Below are positions 16,923-26,844 of a stretch of 64,000 nucleotides of DNA, one piece after another. A model generated the notes under the pieces. The model searched no databases, was not told the DNA's origin, and was given only the letters and a program-made list of their open reading frames with translations. The stretch is from Streptococcus mitis. GTDB lineage: Bacteria; Bacillota; Bacilli; Lactobacillales; Streptococcaceae. How positions within the stretch are numbered: position 1 is the stretch's first letter; every line of letters begins with the position of its first letter. The position numbers and the translations under genes are program-made. The stretch spans positions 49,720 to 113,719 of the forward strand of contig NZ_WIJP01000008.1 in assembly GCF_009496155.1 (NCBI RefSeq), read 5' to 3'.

Positions 16923-18590
16923 TTATTTCTCCCTGTTTCTCAACAATTCTCTGGCTTGCGTCAGAGCTGCTTCTGTCACATCATCACCTGCCAACATCTT
17001 GGCAACTTCCTCCACTCGCTCTTCAACCGTCAAGAGACGAACAGTCGAAACTGTTGAATGGTCATTGCTAATCTTCTCAATAAAGAATTGATAATCCGCA
17101 ATCGCAATCACTTGTGGCAAATGGGAAATAGCAAGAACCTGACCATGCTGGCCTATCTTGTGAATCTTCTGTGCAATGGCCTGAGCTACACGGCCTGAAA
17201 CTCCCGTATCCACTTCATCAAAGACAATACTTGTCTTGCCCTCTTTACGAGAAAAGGCAGACTTAATGGCTAGCATGAGGCGAGACAATTCCCCACCAGA
17301 CGCAACCTTAACCAAGGGTTTAAAGTCCTCGCCAGGGTTGGTTGAAATGTAAAACTCAACCATTTCATTTCCCTCACGACTGAATTTGCTCTTACTAAAA
17401 CGAACCTGAAACTGAGCTTTTTCCATATATAGGTCTTGCAGTTCTTGTTTAATCTCAGCTTCGAGCTGCTGAGCCAAATCATGACGAGCCGATGCAAGCT
17501 GACCAGCCAAATCAACAAGGTTAACTTCCAATTTCTTGAGCTCTGCTTCCATGTCCTCAGACGAAAGGTTATTACCTGTCAAAAGATTGTATTCATCTGT
17601 AATTTTGGCAAAATAAAGCAAGACATCATCTACAGTCCCACCATACTTACGAGTAATGGTATGAAGGAGGTTCAAACGATTCTCGACTTGCATGAGGCGA
17701 TTACCATCAAAATCTAAATCCTCAATGATTGCTTCCAAACGTTTGCTAATATCTTCTAAGACATAGTAGGTCTCAGACAGAGAGCTCGAAATTTCACGGT
17801 ATTCAGGGTCATATTCTTCGACACTTTCCATGTTATTCATGGCTGAACGAACATTGGCCAGACTTGAAAACTCTTCATTGTCCAACATACTGTAAGCATT
17901 GGTCAGGGTATCCGCAATATTTTTATGGTTGAGGAGTTTATCTCGCTCTTGGTTGAGAGCCAAGTCTTCACCTGCTTGCAAGTTTGCTGCCTCAATCTCT
18001 GCCATTTGAAATTCCAACATTTCAATACGAGCCTTGTGTTCCTGTTGGTTTTTCTTGACTTCCAGAACCTGCTTGCGCATTTTTCGATAGGCATCAAAAC
18101 TCGTCTGATAGGTTTCTTTCAAGTCCCAAAAAGCTACATCGCCAAATTCATCCAACATCTGGATGTGCAGTTGAGGACGCATTAACTCCTCTTGGTCATG
18201 CTGACCATGAATATCTACAAGATGTTGGCCAATAGCACGCAAAACAGACAGATTGACCATCTGACCATTTACACGGCTGATACTACGTCCATTTTGCAAA
18301 ATTTCCCGACGGATGATAATTTCATCCCCAAATTCCAAACCTTGCTCATCAAAAATTTCCTGTAAAAGGCGACTATTTTCAACGGAGAATAGCCCCTCAA
18401 TCTCTGCCTTAGGCGCACCATGACGAATAACATCTGTCGTCGCACGAGCTCCCAACATCATATTCATGGCATCAATGATAATCGACTTCCCTGCACCCGT
18501 TTCACCAGTCAGGACAGTCATTCCCTTTTCAAAATTGAGGGAAATAGCCTCAATAATGGCAAAGTTTTTTATCGAAATTTCAAGTAACAT
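16923..18590 (-). CDS. recN: DNA repair protein RecN
   Basis: This 555-residue SMC-like ATPase acts at DNA double-strand breaks. Walker A GETGAGKS is at residues 29-36, a long central coiled coil follows, and the C-terminal signature SGGELSRLMLAIK, Walker B TSIVFDEVDTGVSG and ISHLPQV H-loop are intact. Its start is 6 bases after argR. The gene order xseA-xseB-ispA-tlyA-argR-recN is common in Firmicutes. Confidence 0.97.
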   Translation of the reverse strand: MLLEISIKNFAIIEAISLNFEKGMTVLTGETGAGKSIIIDAMNMMLGARATTDVIRHGAPKAEIEGLFSVENSRLLQEIFDEQGLEFGDEIIIRREILQNGRSISRVNGQMVNLSVLRAIGQHLVDIHGQHDQEELMRPQLHIQMLDEFGDVAFWDLKETYQTSFDAYRKMRKQVLEVKKNQQEHKARIEMLEFQMAEIEAANLQAGEDLALNQERDKLLNHKNIADTLTNAYSMLDNEEFSSLANVRSAMNNMESVEEYDPEYREISSSLSETYYVLEDISKRLEAIIEDLDFDGNRLMQVENRLNLLHTITRKYGGTVDDVLLYFAKITDEYNLLTGNNLSSEDMEAELKKLEVNLVDLAGQLASARHDLAQQLEAEIKQELQDLYMEKAQFQVRFSKSKFSREGNEMVEFYISTNPGEDFKPLVKVASGGELSRLMLAIKSAFSRKEGKTSIVFDEVDTGVSGRVAQAIAQKIHKIGQHGQVLAISHLPQVIAIADYQFFIEKISNDHSTVSTVRLLTVEERVEEVAKMLAGDDVTEAALTQARELLRNREK

Positions 18591-18596
18591 ACAGAC

Positions 18597-19028
18597 CTAC
18601 CAATTTTTTACTTGTTCAAAGATTTCCACAGCTAGACTTTCACTTCTGGCAATGACTAAAATCGAGCTATCATCAGCCAAACAGCTAAAAATCTTGTCCG
18701 CAAAAGTCTCGGTTAACTGAGCTTTTACAAAAGCCGTATTTCCTGGAATCACTTGGAGATTGATCATCTTGTCCATCAATTCTGCCGATTCGATATTGTC
18801 TTCAGCCAGTTGCAAACTTTTTACGATTGATTTTGGTAATTCATAGACATAGGTGTTATCTCTCAAAGGAATTTTGACAATACCTAATTCTTTTATATCT
18901 CGGGATACCGTTGCCTGAGTGGCACTGATACCTGCCTCTTTCAAGTGTTCTACAATTTCTTCTTGCGTGCCGATTTGATAATCTGTCACAAATCGTCTAA
19001 TTTTTTCAAGTCTCTCTTTTTTATTCAT
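18597..19028 (-). CDS. argR: ArgR/AhrC-family transcriptional regulator
   Basis: This 143-residue arginine repressor family protein has an N-terminal winged helix (IGTQEEIVEHLKEAGISATQATVSRDIKELGIVKI region, residues about 15-55) and a C-terminal oligomerisation and ligand domain. It overlaps tlyA by 8 bases. A second ArgR-type gene is at 42600-43070; streptococci often use two or more such subunits together to control arginine genes. No ARG-box was identified here. Confidence 0.92.
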   Translation of the reverse strand: MNKKERLEKIRRFVTDYQIGTQEEIVEHLKEAGISATQATVSRDIKELGIVKIPLRDNTYVYELPKSIVKSLQLAEDNIESAELMDKMINLQVIPGNTAFVKAQLTETFADKIFSCLADDSSILVIARSESLAVEIFEQVKNW

Positions 19029-19836
19029 TTTTAAATTGACTATGCGCCCTCTCTATTACTTCCTCAATCTCAGCAAGAACCTGATTGCTTGCTGACTCTT
19101 CTTTTTTTAAATACGCTAAAAATTCAATATTTCCATGTCCACCTTGGATGGGGGAAAAGTCCAAACCAAGGACTGAAAAACCTTCCTCTACTGCCATAGT
19201 TGTGACAGATTCAAGGACATTCTGGTGAACCTTGGCGTCGCGAATGATTCCATTTTTCCCAATCTGCTCACGTCCTGCCTCAAACTGGGGCTTAACCAAA
19301 GCCACGACCTGACCTTGATCAGCCAAAACACGGTGCAAGGCTGGAAGAATCAGATTGAGGGAAATGAAACTCACATCAATACTGGCAAAGCTCGGTTCCT
19401 GCTCGAAATCAGTCTTTTCAGCATAGCGGAAATTGAACTGCTCCATGCTGACAACTCGTGGGTCTTGGCGTAATTTCCAAGCCAATTGATTGGTACCGAC
19501 ATCGACTGCAAAGACCAACTCAGCACCATTTTGCAACATGACATCGGTAAAACCACCAGTAGAAGCCCCAATATCAATTGTGGTCGCGCCATCCACTGAC
19601 AAATCAAAGACCTGCAAAGCCTTTTCCAGTTTCAAGCCACCACGGCTGACATACTTGAGTTTCTCCCCCTTGAGTTTCAGCTCAGTGTCATCTGGAATTT
19701 TCTCTCCTGGTTTATCAAAACGTTCTCCATTAAGGACTGCTACGACTAGACCAGCCATGACACCGCGCTTGGCCTGTTCGCGCGTTTCAAACAAGCCCTG
19801 TTTATAAGCTAGTACATCCACTCTTTCCTTAGCCAT
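19021..19836 (-). CDS. tlyA: TlyA-family rRNA 2'-O-methyltransferase (hemolysin-A family)
   Basis: This 271-residue protein has an N-terminal S4 RNA-binding domain (RVDVLAYKQGLFETREQAKRGV region, residues 4-60) and an FtsJ-like SAM domain (TIDIGASTGGFTDVML, FAVDVGTNQLAW, ALVKPQFEAGREQIG). TlyA proteins methylate ribose in 16S and 23S rRNA; the hemolysin name is historical. It overlaps ispA and argR by 8 bases each. Confidence 0.92.
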   Translation of the reverse strand: MAKERVDVLAYKQGLFETREQAKRGVMAGLVVAVLNGERFDKPGEKIPDDTELKLKGEKLKYVSRGGLKLEKALQVFDLSVDGATTIDIGASTGGFTDVMLQNGAELVFAVDVGTNQLAWKLRQDPRVVSMEQFNFRYAEKTDFEQEPSFASIDVSFISLNLILPALHRVLADQGQVVALVKPQFEAGREQIGKNGIIRDAKVHQNVLESVTTMAVEEGFSVLGLDFSPIQGGHGNIEFLAYLKKEESASNQVLAEIEEVIERAHSQFKNE

Positions 19837-20704
19837 TGATTCTCAAACTTTCTACTACTTTTACAATCGATTCTGTTTTAAAGGGAACCTGCTGGGCAAT
19901 TTCTTCTAATTTGGCATTAGCTTGATCCAGAGTTTGGTTACAAAAGACAATAGCCTCTTCCAAGCCCAACAAGGCTGGATAGGTTGACTTTTCTGCCTGC
20001 AGGTCCTTTTGTGGTGTCTTACCGATTTCCTCAAAACTAGCAGTCACATCCAGCACATCATCTCGAACTTGAAAAGCAAGCCCAATCAATTCACCAACAG
20101 TTTTCAGTTTTGCTTGTATTTCAGGTGTCAATTTGGCTATGATGGCTGCCGCTTGGAAGGGATAGGATAGTAATTTTCCAGTTTTATTAGCATGAATAGT
20201 CTGGAGTTCTTCCAAGGACAAGTGCTGGTGTTCGCCCTCCATGTCCAAAACCTGTCCTGCAACCATGCCCAGACTACCTGAAGCAAGAGATAAGTTGGAA
20301 ATCAAGTCCACCTTGATCTGACTTGGCAAATCTGCCTGCGCTATCAAGGCGTAAGGATCTAGGAACAAGGCATCTCCAGCCAAAATCGCCATTGCTTCTC
20401 CAAATTTCTTGTGGTTGGTCAAGCGTCCCCGACGGTAATCGTCATCATCCATAGCTGGAAGATCATCATGAATCAAGCTCCCTGTATGAATCATTTCCAA
20501 GGCCGCAGCCACCTGCGCGTGAGCAGGTTTGATGGCAATATGCAAGGCTTCCAAAACTTCTAACAAGAGAAAAGGTCGAATACGCTTGCCACCAGCATGA
20601 ATGGAATAGAGAACAGACTCTCGCAAGCTAGAGGCAAACTGCTGGTCTCCATAAAAGTCTTCCAAAGCCGACTCGACAAGAGCTAATTTTTCTTGCTTCT
20701 TCAT
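19829..20704 (-). CDS. ispA: Farnesyl/geranyl diphosphate synthase
   Basis: This 291-residue short-chain polyprenyl synthetase condenses isopentenyl diphosphate with allylic diphosphates, feeding undecaprenyl phosphate synthesis. The first aspartate-rich motif is [14 protein letters not shown] near residue 80, and the second is FQVRDDVLD near residue 215. It overlaps xseB by 4 bases and tlyA by 8. Confidence 0.94.
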   Translation of the reverse strand: MKKQEKLALVESALEDFYGDQQFASSLRESVLYSIHAGGKRIRPFLLLEVLEALHIAIKPAHAQVAAALEMIHTGSLIHDDLPAMDDDDYRRGRLTNHKKFGEAMAILAGDALFLDPYALIAQADLPSQIKVDLISNLSLASGSLGMVAGQVLDMEGEHQHLSLEELQTIHANKTGKLLSYPFQAAAIIAKLTPEIQAKLKTVGELIGLAFQVRDDVLDVTASFEEIGKTPQKDLQAEKSTYPALLGLEEAIVFCNQTLDQANAKLEEIAQQVPFKTESIVKVVESLRING

Positions 20705-20913
20705 TCAAAATCACTTTCTGTTCCGTCTTCTTGCATGACCTTGACCAAGGTCTTTTCAGCCTTGTCCAGCGTAGCTTGGAGCTCTTTTGACAAAAACATG
20801 CCCTTTTGAAAGGCAGCAATCGCATCTTCCAGAGCAATTTCACCATTTTCCAAACTTTGGACAATGGTCTCCAATTCTGCTAGATTTTCCTCAAATTTCT
20901 TTTGTTTTGACAT
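20701..20913 (-). CDS. xseB: Exodeoxyribonuclease VII small subunit
   Basis: This 70-residue XseB has the family pattern [29 protein letters not shown], cited here by its ends FEENLAELE and [12 protein letters not shown]. Several XseB chains bind one XseA to form the nuclease that degrades single-stranded DNA. It overlaps xseA by 23 bases and ispA by 4. Confidence 0.95.
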   Translation of the reverse strand: MSKQKKFEENLAELETIVQSLENGEIALEDAIAAFQKGMFLSKELQATLDKAEKTLVKVMQEDGTESDFE

Positions 20914-22231
20914 CTTTAACCTCTAATTCTACTTGACCATCTCGCATCAAAAGCGTCACTTGGTCTTTTTTCTTCAAACTCTCAACCGAATCTACTACTG
21001 ATTCTTCTTTTTTAACAATAGCATAACCACGCGCCACGATTCGACTGGTATCCAACATCAGCAAGGCCTCTGAAAGTCGCTTGACCTCAGCAACCTTGGC
21101 ATCATAAACCAGCGCCATTTGGCTACGGAGGAGCTTATTCAACTGTGCAAGCCGATCCTGATAACGTTGGATTTTAGTAACAGGCGATAATTGTACTAAT
21201 TGATGCGTCCTTGCTTGGACTAGCTGTTTGTTATCGGAAATCTGTGTTCGCAAACTTTGTTTTAATCGCAGTTGCAGTTGATCCAAGCGTTGCAAATAGC
21301 CATCATACAAGCGCTCTGGCTGTCTAAAGATAACAGACTGACTGCATTTTTTCAAAGCTTCTTGTTTCTTAGATAGGACATTTCGGACTGCCGTTGCCAT
21401 CCGTTTTTCCTGATTTTGCAAATGAGCTAATAGATCCAACTTGGTCACAGGGGTTGCCAGTTCAGCAGCTGCCGTTGGTGTTGCAGCTCGACGATCCGCC
21501 ACAAAATCTGCCAAGGTCACATCTGTCTCATGCCCCACACTAGAGATAACTGGCAAACGAGATTCAAAAATAGCTCGTACCACAATTTCTTCGTTAAAGG
21601 CCCAGAGATCCTCTATGGAACCTCCACCACGACCAATAATCAGTAAGTCCAAATCGTCTCTTTGATTAGCACGCGCAATATTTCGAGCAATTTCCTCCGC
21701 AGCCCCTTCACCTTGAACCTTGGTCGGATAGAGGAGAATGTCGACACCTGGAAATCGCCTGCTGACGGTCGTGATAATATCTCGAATAACAGCTCCACTA
21801 CGGCTAGTTACCACACCAATTCTCTTAGAAAATTTGGGCAGAGCTTGCTTGAAGCGTTCTTGAAACAGGCCTTCTTCTGCCAATTTTTTCTTGAGTTGTT
21901 CAAACTGAATCGCAAGCGCCCCAACCCCATCAGGCTCTGCCTTTTCAATGATAACGGAGTAGCTTCCACTTGGCTCATAGACCTGCACGCGCCCAATCAC
22001 ATTGATTTTCATCCCTTCTTCTAGGTCGAAGCCTAATTTCTGATAAATTCCAGACCAGATGGTCGCTTGAATGACTGCGTGGTCATCCTTTAGGGAGAAA
22101 TATTGGTGAGTAGGTCGTTTACGAAAGTTGGAAACTTGACCAGTTAAATATACCCGTTCCAAGTACGGGTCTTTATCGAATTTCATTTTCAGATATTTGG
22201 TCAAAGTTGTTACCGATAAATACTTTTCCAT
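20891..22231 (-). CDS. xseA: Exodeoxyribonuclease VII large subunit
   Basis: This 446-residue protein has an N-terminal OB-fold ([21 protein letters not shown] region), a catalytic domain with [29 protein letters not shown] and [24 protein letters not shown], and a C-terminal coiled coil that collects XseB. I use ATG 22231 (MEKYLSV), the usual start; a GTG two codons earlier is also in frame, and the AGGTGG site is close to both. It is the first gene of the operon running to recN. Confidence 0.95.
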   Translation of the reverse strand: MEKYLSVTTLTKYLKMKFDKDPYLERVYLTGQVSNFRKRPTHQYFSLKDDHAVIQATIWSGIYQKLGFDLEEGMKINVIGRVQVYEPSGSYSVIIEKAEPDGVGALAIQFEQLKKKLAEEGLFQERFKQALPKFSKRIGVVTSRSGAVIRDIITTVSRRFPGVDILLYPTKVQGEGAAEEIARNIARANQRDDLDLLIIGRGGGSIEDLWAFNEEIVVRAIFESRLPVISSVGHETDVTLADFVADRRAATPTAAAELATPVTKLDLLAHLQNQEKRMATAVRNVLSKKQEALKKCSQSVIFRQPERLYDGYLQRLDQLQLRLKQSLRTQISDNKQLVQARTHQLVQLSPVTKIQRYQDRLAQLNKLLRSQMALVYDAKVAEVKRLSEALLMLDTSRIVARGYAIVKKEESVVDSVESLKKKDQVTLLMRDGQVELEVKDVKTKEI

Positions 22232-22281
22232 CTCCACCTACTATTCATTTTCTTGCTCTTTCATGGGTATTATTATACCAA

Positions 22282-22379
22282 AAATATGCCTAAAAATCTT
22301 CATTTATGTACCATTATGAGGGAAAAATAGAAATATGCCTAAAAATCTTCATTTATGTACCATTATGAGGGAAAAATAG
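22282..22379. repeat. Perfect 49-bp tandem duplication upstream of xseA
   Basis: Two identical 49-base units (22282-22330 and 22331-22379) lie between udk and xseA. On the plus strand each contains ATG CCT AAA through TAG, a 14-codon frame; the lack of a ribosome site makes translation doubtful. The second copy abuts the udk terminator. Confidence 0.9.
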
Positions 22380-22399
22380 AAAAAGGAGGCAAGGCCTCC
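22380..22399 (-). terminator. Terminator after udk
   Basis: On the minus strand GGAGGC-CTT-GCCTCC is followed by TTTTT, just past the udk stop. Confidence 0.85.
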
Positions 22400-22407
22400 A
22401 CATCTGT

Positions 22408-23046
22408 TTATTTGCTGTTTCGAGCTTCTTCCAAAATCTTTGCAATCTTGGTCGTCAACAGGTCAATAGCCACTGTATTGCTGACTCCTTCAGGAATGAC
22501 AATATCCGCATAACGCTTGGTTGGCTCGATAAACTGATGGTACATGGGCTTGACCACACCTAAATACTGGTCAATAACGCTATCAAGACTACGGCCACGC
22601 TCCTCCATATCGCGCTTGATACGACGAATAATGCGCACATCATCATCCGTATCCACAAAAATCTTGATATCCATCAAATCGCGCAGACGCTTGTCCTCCA
22701 AGACCAAAATCCCCTCAACGATAAAGACATCTTGAGGCTCCTGACGATAAGTCTTGCTACTTCGTGTATGCTCTGTATAGTCATAAGTCGGAATGTCCAC
22801 TGGACGCCCTGCCAACAATTCCTTCATCTGCTCGATCATCAAGTCTGTATCAAAGGCAAAAGGATGGTCGTAGTTGGTTTTGACACGCTCTTCAAAGGTC
22901 AAATGAGACTGATCCTTGTAGTATGAATCATGCTCAATCATGGAAATCTTTTCATCAGGAAAATGCGATAAAATGGCTCTTGAAACACTGGTCTTACCTC
23001 CACCAGAACCACCTGTCACTCCGATAATGATTGGTCTATTTTGCAT
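22408..23046 (-). CDS. udk: Uridine/cytidine kinase
   Basis: This 212-residue kinase phosphorylates uridine and cytidine to the monophosphates in pyrimidine salvage. The P-loop GGSGGGKT is at residues 12-19, with HDSYYKD, the YDHPFAFD substrate segment, [11 protein letters not shown] and [12 protein letters not shown] lid motifs all present. It is apparently monocistronic, with its own terminator. Confidence 0.96.
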   Translation of the reverse strand: MQNRPIIIGVTGGSGGGKTSVSRAILSHFPDEKISMIEHDSYYKDQSHLTFEERVKTNYDHPFAFDTDLMIEQMKELLAGRPVDIPTYDYTEHTRSSKTYRQEPQDVFIVEGILVLEDKRLRDLMDIKIFVDTDDDVRIIRRIKRDMEERGRSLDSVIDQYLGVVKPMYHQFIEPTKRYADIVIPEGVSNTVAIDLLTTKIAKILEEARNSK

Positions 23047-23158
23047 GCTATCCTCCGTTTTTTTATCCGTCGTCTATTCTATCACATTTTTTACAAAATT
23101 TATAGTCTGATTTGGATAGTTTAGGGGAAACAATTCCAATTCCTACACTTCAATTATA

Positions 23159-24037
23159 CTAGCTAAAAACCTTCCTTGGCTTGTAGAGATTGTCCCGTTT
23201 TTCTAGAATGGCTAGCAATTTATCGCCTTCAAAAGCAGCTAATTCTTGTTCTGTTTGTTCTAGCTCGATAAAACGACCAAAACGCACTTCTGTAGCCTCT
23301 TCTGGACTTAGGAAAACTTTGATAAGGTCACCTGTTCCAATCTCTAGAGGATGGAGAAAGTCCAGCTGACCAGCCTCTACTCTTTCAGCAATTTCTTCTA
23401 AGGTAAGAGCGTCTTCTAATTGTAAACCCGCTGCACTTGTTCGAGTCAGATGTGACATATGAGCCGCATAACCCAGCTTCTCTCCCAAGTCAACCGACAA
23501 GGTACGGATGTAAGTTCCCTTACTGCATTTCACACGAAAAGTAAAGCGCGCAAGATGACCATCATAAGAAATCGGACTTGTCCGTTCAAATTGATAAATG
23601 GTTACCTGACGTTCTGGACGCTCCACTTCCTGACCAGCACGCGCATACTCATAGAGCTTGCGACCATTGACCTTAACTGCTGAGTACATAGGTGGAATCT
23701 GAGTAATAGGCCCAGTCAAACTAACGATTGCTTCATCGACAAGCTTTTCATCCAAGGGCGATAGAACAGGTGTCTCTGCGACCACTTCCCCACTGGCATC
23801 CTCAGTCGTCGTGGAATAGCCAAGAGTGATTTCCCCCTCATAGACCTTGCCCTCGTCCTGCATAAACTCGACCATGCGTGTCGCCTTGCCAACCGCAATG
23901 GGCAAAACGCCCACTACATTCGGATCCAAGGTCCCACCATGACCAATTTTCTTGGTTCCCAAAATCTTGCGCAGTTTAAAAACCGCATCATGCGAGGTCA
24001 TCCCCGCTTCTTTTTTTAAGTTGATAATACCGTTCAT
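23159..24037 (-). CDS. truB: tRNA pseudouridine-55 synthase
   Basis: This 292-residue TruB isomerises U55 in the T-loop of tRNAs. The catalytic Asp is in [14 protein letters not shown] near residue 39, and [38 protein letters not shown] and GTYIRTL motifs follow, with a PUA-like C-terminal region. It lies 9 bases downstream of the DUF2130 gene and so is probably cotranscribed. Confidence 0.96.
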   Translation of the reverse strand: MNGIINLKKEAGMTSHDAVFKLRKILGTKKIGHGGTLDPNVVGVLPIAVGKATRMVEFMQDEGKVYEGEITLGYSTTTEDASGEVVAETPVLSPLDEKLVDEAIVSLTGPITQIPPMYSAVKVNGRKLYEYARAGQEVERPERQVTIYQFERTSPISYDGHLARFTFRVKCSKGTYIRTLSVDLGEKLGYAAHMSHLTRTSAAGLQLEDALTLEEIAERVEAGQLDFLHPLEIGTGDLIKVFLSPEEATEVRFGRFIELEQTEQELAAFEGDKLLAILEKRDNLYKPRKVFS

Positions 24038-24046
24038 TTTTGCTTT

Positions 24047-25321
24047 CTACTCCCCCTTCAGCGCTTCAAACTTAGCTTTCATGGTTGGATTTTTCCGAGT
24101 TAGTTTTTTTACTGAAACGTCTTCCAGCTTATTGTTAGCTAGACGGAGTTGGTTTTCCGATGTTGTCAGGAATTTCTTAACTTCTTCCATGCGTTTAATG
24201 GCCTTATCGATTTCATCGATTGCCTTACCAAAGTTGGTAGAAGCTGAATTATAGTTCTTGGCAAAAGCTAGCTTGAAGGCATCCAAGTCTTCCTCAAAAT
24301 GAGTGATGTCAATATTTTGCTCCCGAACCAAGGCCAGCTCTTGTTTGTATTTAAGGGAATTAAGAGCCGCATTTCGTAAGAGCCCAATCAACTGGATAAA
24401 GAACTGAGGACGGACCACATACATCTTTTCATACTCGTGGCTGACGTCAACAATCCCTGTGTTAAAGTAGTCATTATCGGCCTCAAGCATGGTCACCAAA
24501 ACCGCATACTCACAGTTCTTCTCCCGACGATCCTTGTCTAATTCCTTATAAAAATCTGCATTCTTGTGCTTCTTATCTGTTCCATCCGCTTCATTTTTCA
24601 TCTCAAACATAATGGAAATGATTTCGACCCCATTTTCATCACATTCACGGAAAATAAAGTCGCCTTTAGAACCACGCGCAGAGACCTTGTTATCCTTCTC
24701 AAAGTAGGCATTTGGAAAGGCAAAACTTCGTACCTTGTTAAACTCACTCTCTGCATAGTGTTCCAGACTTTCCCCAATGGCTTTTGTAGATTGTTGGGCT
24801 TTGAAATTCTTATAAAACTCGACCTGTTCACTGGCTGCCTTGAGCTGGGCTTCGTAGTTTTGCTTAACAGAAGCAAGAGAAAGCTCGTTTTCTTTTTCTT
24901 GTAAAAGAAGCTGGTTTTTAACCTGGTCTCGTTCTTTTTCTAGGTCAGAGAGGGTCTTTTGTAGTTGATTTTCATGTTCCAAACGCAAGGTGGCCAATTG
25001 GTTTTCCAAGGCCTGTACTTCCTTGTCCTTAGCCAAGAGAGCCTGATGGCTTGTCTGTTCTACCTCTTTCTTAACCAATTCTTTTTCTGTATCAAAGTTT
25101 TGGATTTGACTCTGCAATTGCGCGATTTCTTGGTCTTTTTGAGCTAGTTTTGACTGTTGCTCATTCATAGCCTTTTGCTCAGCCAAAGCCAGTTCCTGCT
25201 TCATGCGATTATGCAGTTCCTTATCAAACTCTGTCGTTCTCACTTGGGACAGAAGTTCGGCATACTGGCTTTCATTCACTGTAAAGACTTCCCCACAGTT
25301 AGGACATTTGATTTCGTTCAT
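24047..25321 (-). CDS. DUF2130 coiled-coil protein
   Basis: This 424-residue protein of unassigned role starts with a short zinc-ribbon-like CPNCGEVF. Residues about 25-190 form a long charged coiled coil (repeated EKELVKKEV, EKERDQVKNQ stretches), and the DUF2130 domain follows (SRGSKGDFIFRE-like ARGSKGDFIFRECDENG, EMKNEADGTDKKHKNADFYKELDKD in parts, YAVLVTML). The latter has some resemblance to nuclease-like folds (D, E-x-K pattern), an inference only. It precedes truB. Confidence 0.85.
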   Translation of the reverse strand: MNEIKCPNCGEVFTVNESQYAELLSQVRTTEFDKELHNRMKQELALAEQKAMNEQQSKLAQKDQEIAQLQSQIQNFDTEKELVKKEVEQTSHQALLAKDKEVQALENQLATLRLEHENQLQKTLSDLEKERDQVKNQLLLQEKENELSLASVKQNYEAQLKAASEQVEFYKNFKAQQSTKAIGESLEHYAESEFNKVRSFAFPNAYFEKDNKVSARGSKGDFIFRECDENGVEIISIMFEMKNEADGTDKKHKNADFYKELDKDRREKNCEYAVLVTMLEADNDYFNTGIVDVSHEYEKMYVVRPQFFIQLIGLLRNAALNSLKYKQELALVREQNIDITHFEEDLDAFKLAFAKNYNSASTNFGKAIDEIDKAIKRMEEVKKFLTTSENQLRLANNKLEDVSVKKLTRKNPTMKAKFEALKGE

Positions 25322-25375
25322 ATCGTTCCTCTTTCTAAACTTCTTTAACCATTATATCATGCCTGAGGGAAAATC

Positions 25376-25403
25376 AAAAACAGTGAGTCGAAACCCGCTG
25401 TTT
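25376..25403 (-). terminator. Terminator after the MetY-like gene
   Basis: On the minus strand AAACAG pairs with CTGTTT around a 16-base segment and is followed by a T-run; it lies about 15 bases past the stop. Confidence 0.65.
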
Positions 25404-25416
25404 ATCTTCTTTTTCT

Positions 25417-26697
25417 TTAAATTTTTTCCAAGGCCAAGCGCAAGTCTTCAATCAAATCATCTACATTTTCAAGTCCAATAGACAAGCGGATTTGGTTTGG
25501 TGTGACACCTGCTGCTTCCAGATCTTTTTCTGACAATTGACCGTGAGTGGTTGTAGCTGGATGAACTACAAGCGATTTAGCATCTGCTACGTTTGCTAGG
25601 TCAGAAAAGATTTCTAAATTATCAATTACCTTGCGAGCTTCTGCCTCCCCACCTTTGACATGGAAGGTAAAGATTGATCCCACACCTTTTGGCAAGTATT
25701 TCTCAGCCAAGGCATGATAAGGACTATCAGCCAATTTTGGATAGTTAACTTTTTCTACCTTAGGATGGTTGACAAGGAAATCAACAATTTTCTCAGCATT
25801 TTGCACATGACGTTCGACACGAAGAGAAAGGGTTTCAAGTCCTTGGAGCAAGAGAAAGGCATTAAATGGTGACAAGGCCGCACCTGTATCACGAAGCAAT
25901 TGAACACGGACAGCGATAATAAAGGCTGCTGCACCCACATCCCGAGTATAGCTCAAATTGTGGTAACTTGGGTCTTCCTCAACAAATTGAGAGAATTTAC
26001 CTGAAGCTGCCCAGTCAAAACGACCACTATCGACAATCACTCCTCCAATAGTCGTACCATGCCCACCGATAAACTTAGTCGCAGAGTGAATGGCAATATC
26101 TACACCGTGAGAAAAGACATTAATCAAGTAAGGTGTGGCAAAGGTATTATCCGAAACAAGTGGAATCTGGTGTTTATGCGCAATCTCAGCCAATTTTTCC
26201 AAGTCAGGAATGTTGATCAAGGGATTCCCCAAGGTTTCAATCAAGACAAGCTTGGTATTATCATTGATTGCTGCTTCTACTTCCTCCAAATTATCCACGT
26301 CCACAAAGGTTGTTGTGATCCCATAACGAGGAAGGGTTTCTTTCAAGAGATTGAAGGTTCCACCGTAAATAGTTGATGCTGCTACAACATGGTCACCAGC
26401 ATGGGCAAGTGCCAAAATCGTATAAGTCACTGCTGCCATACCTGATGCTGTTGCAAGAGCTCCTACACCACCTTCAAGTGCTGCAATTCGTTCTTCAAAG
26501 GCAGCTGTTGTAGGATTGGTGATACGAGTATAGATATTACCTGGTTTTCTCAAGGCAAACAAATCGGCACCTTCCTGCGTGTCATCAAAAACAAAGGATG
26601 TTGTCTGATAAATCGGCACTGCACGAGACTTAGTTGCTGGATCCACAACTTGACCAGCGTGTAGTTGCAAAGTTTCAAATTTTAAATCACGAGTCAT
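25417..26697 (-). CDS. metY: O-acetylhomoserine (thiol)-lyase / Cys-Met PLP enzyme
   Basis: This 426-residue Cys/Met-metabolism PLP enzyme has the PLP lysine in HSATKFIGGHG and typical flanking motifs (YTRITNPTTAAFEERIAALEGG in parts, LIETLGNPLINIPD, SDNTFATPYL). The length and the AFNAFLLLQGLETLSLR and SYHNLSYTRDVG segments favour the O-acetylhomoserine sulfhydrylase (MetY) branch over cystathionine gamma-synthase. The product would be homocysteine for methionine synthesis. It is monocistronic, with its own terminator. Confidence 0.85.
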   Translation of the reverse strand: MTRDLKFETLQLHAGQVVDPATKSRAVPIYQTTSFVFDDTQEGADLFALRKPGNIYTRITNPTTAAFEERIAALEGGVGALATASGMAAVTYTILALAHAGDHVVAASTIYGGTFNLLKETLPRYGITTTFVDVDNLEEVEAAINDNTKLVLIETLGNPLINIPDLEKLAEIAHKHQIPLVSDNTFATPYLINVFSHGVDIAIHSATKFIGGHGTTIGGVIVDSGRFDWAASGKFSQFVEEDPSYHNLSYTRDVGAAAFIIAVRVQLLRDTGAALSPFNAFLLLQGLETLSLRVERHVQNAEKIVDFLVNHPKVEKVNYPKLADSPYHALAEKYLPKGVGSIFTFHVKGGEAEARKVIDNLEIFSDLANVADAKSLVVHPATTTHGQLSEKDLEAAGVTPNQIRLSIGLENVDDLIEDLRLALEKI

Positions 26698-26812
26698 AAA
26701 ACGACCTCCAAATAGTTTGATTAAGGATATTGTAACACCTTATGTTATAGTTTACCAATATCAGTTTTCTATATTTTGATATAATAAATAGCTATTACCT
26801 TATTTTGAAAAT

Positions 26813-26838
26813 GAAAAAAACACGAATCAATCGTGCTC
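26813..26838 (-). terminator. Terminator after the first formate/nitrite channel gene
   Basis: CACGA (26821-26825) pairs with TCGTG (26831-26835); on the minus strand it is followed by TTTTTTT. Confidence 0.65.
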
Positions 26839-26844
26839 ATTTTC

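Noticed and set aside
22286..22379. 14-codon frames in the 49-bp tandem repeat as real leader peptides
   Set aside because: No ribosome site, and they run opposite to the neighbouring genes; kept only as a repeat.
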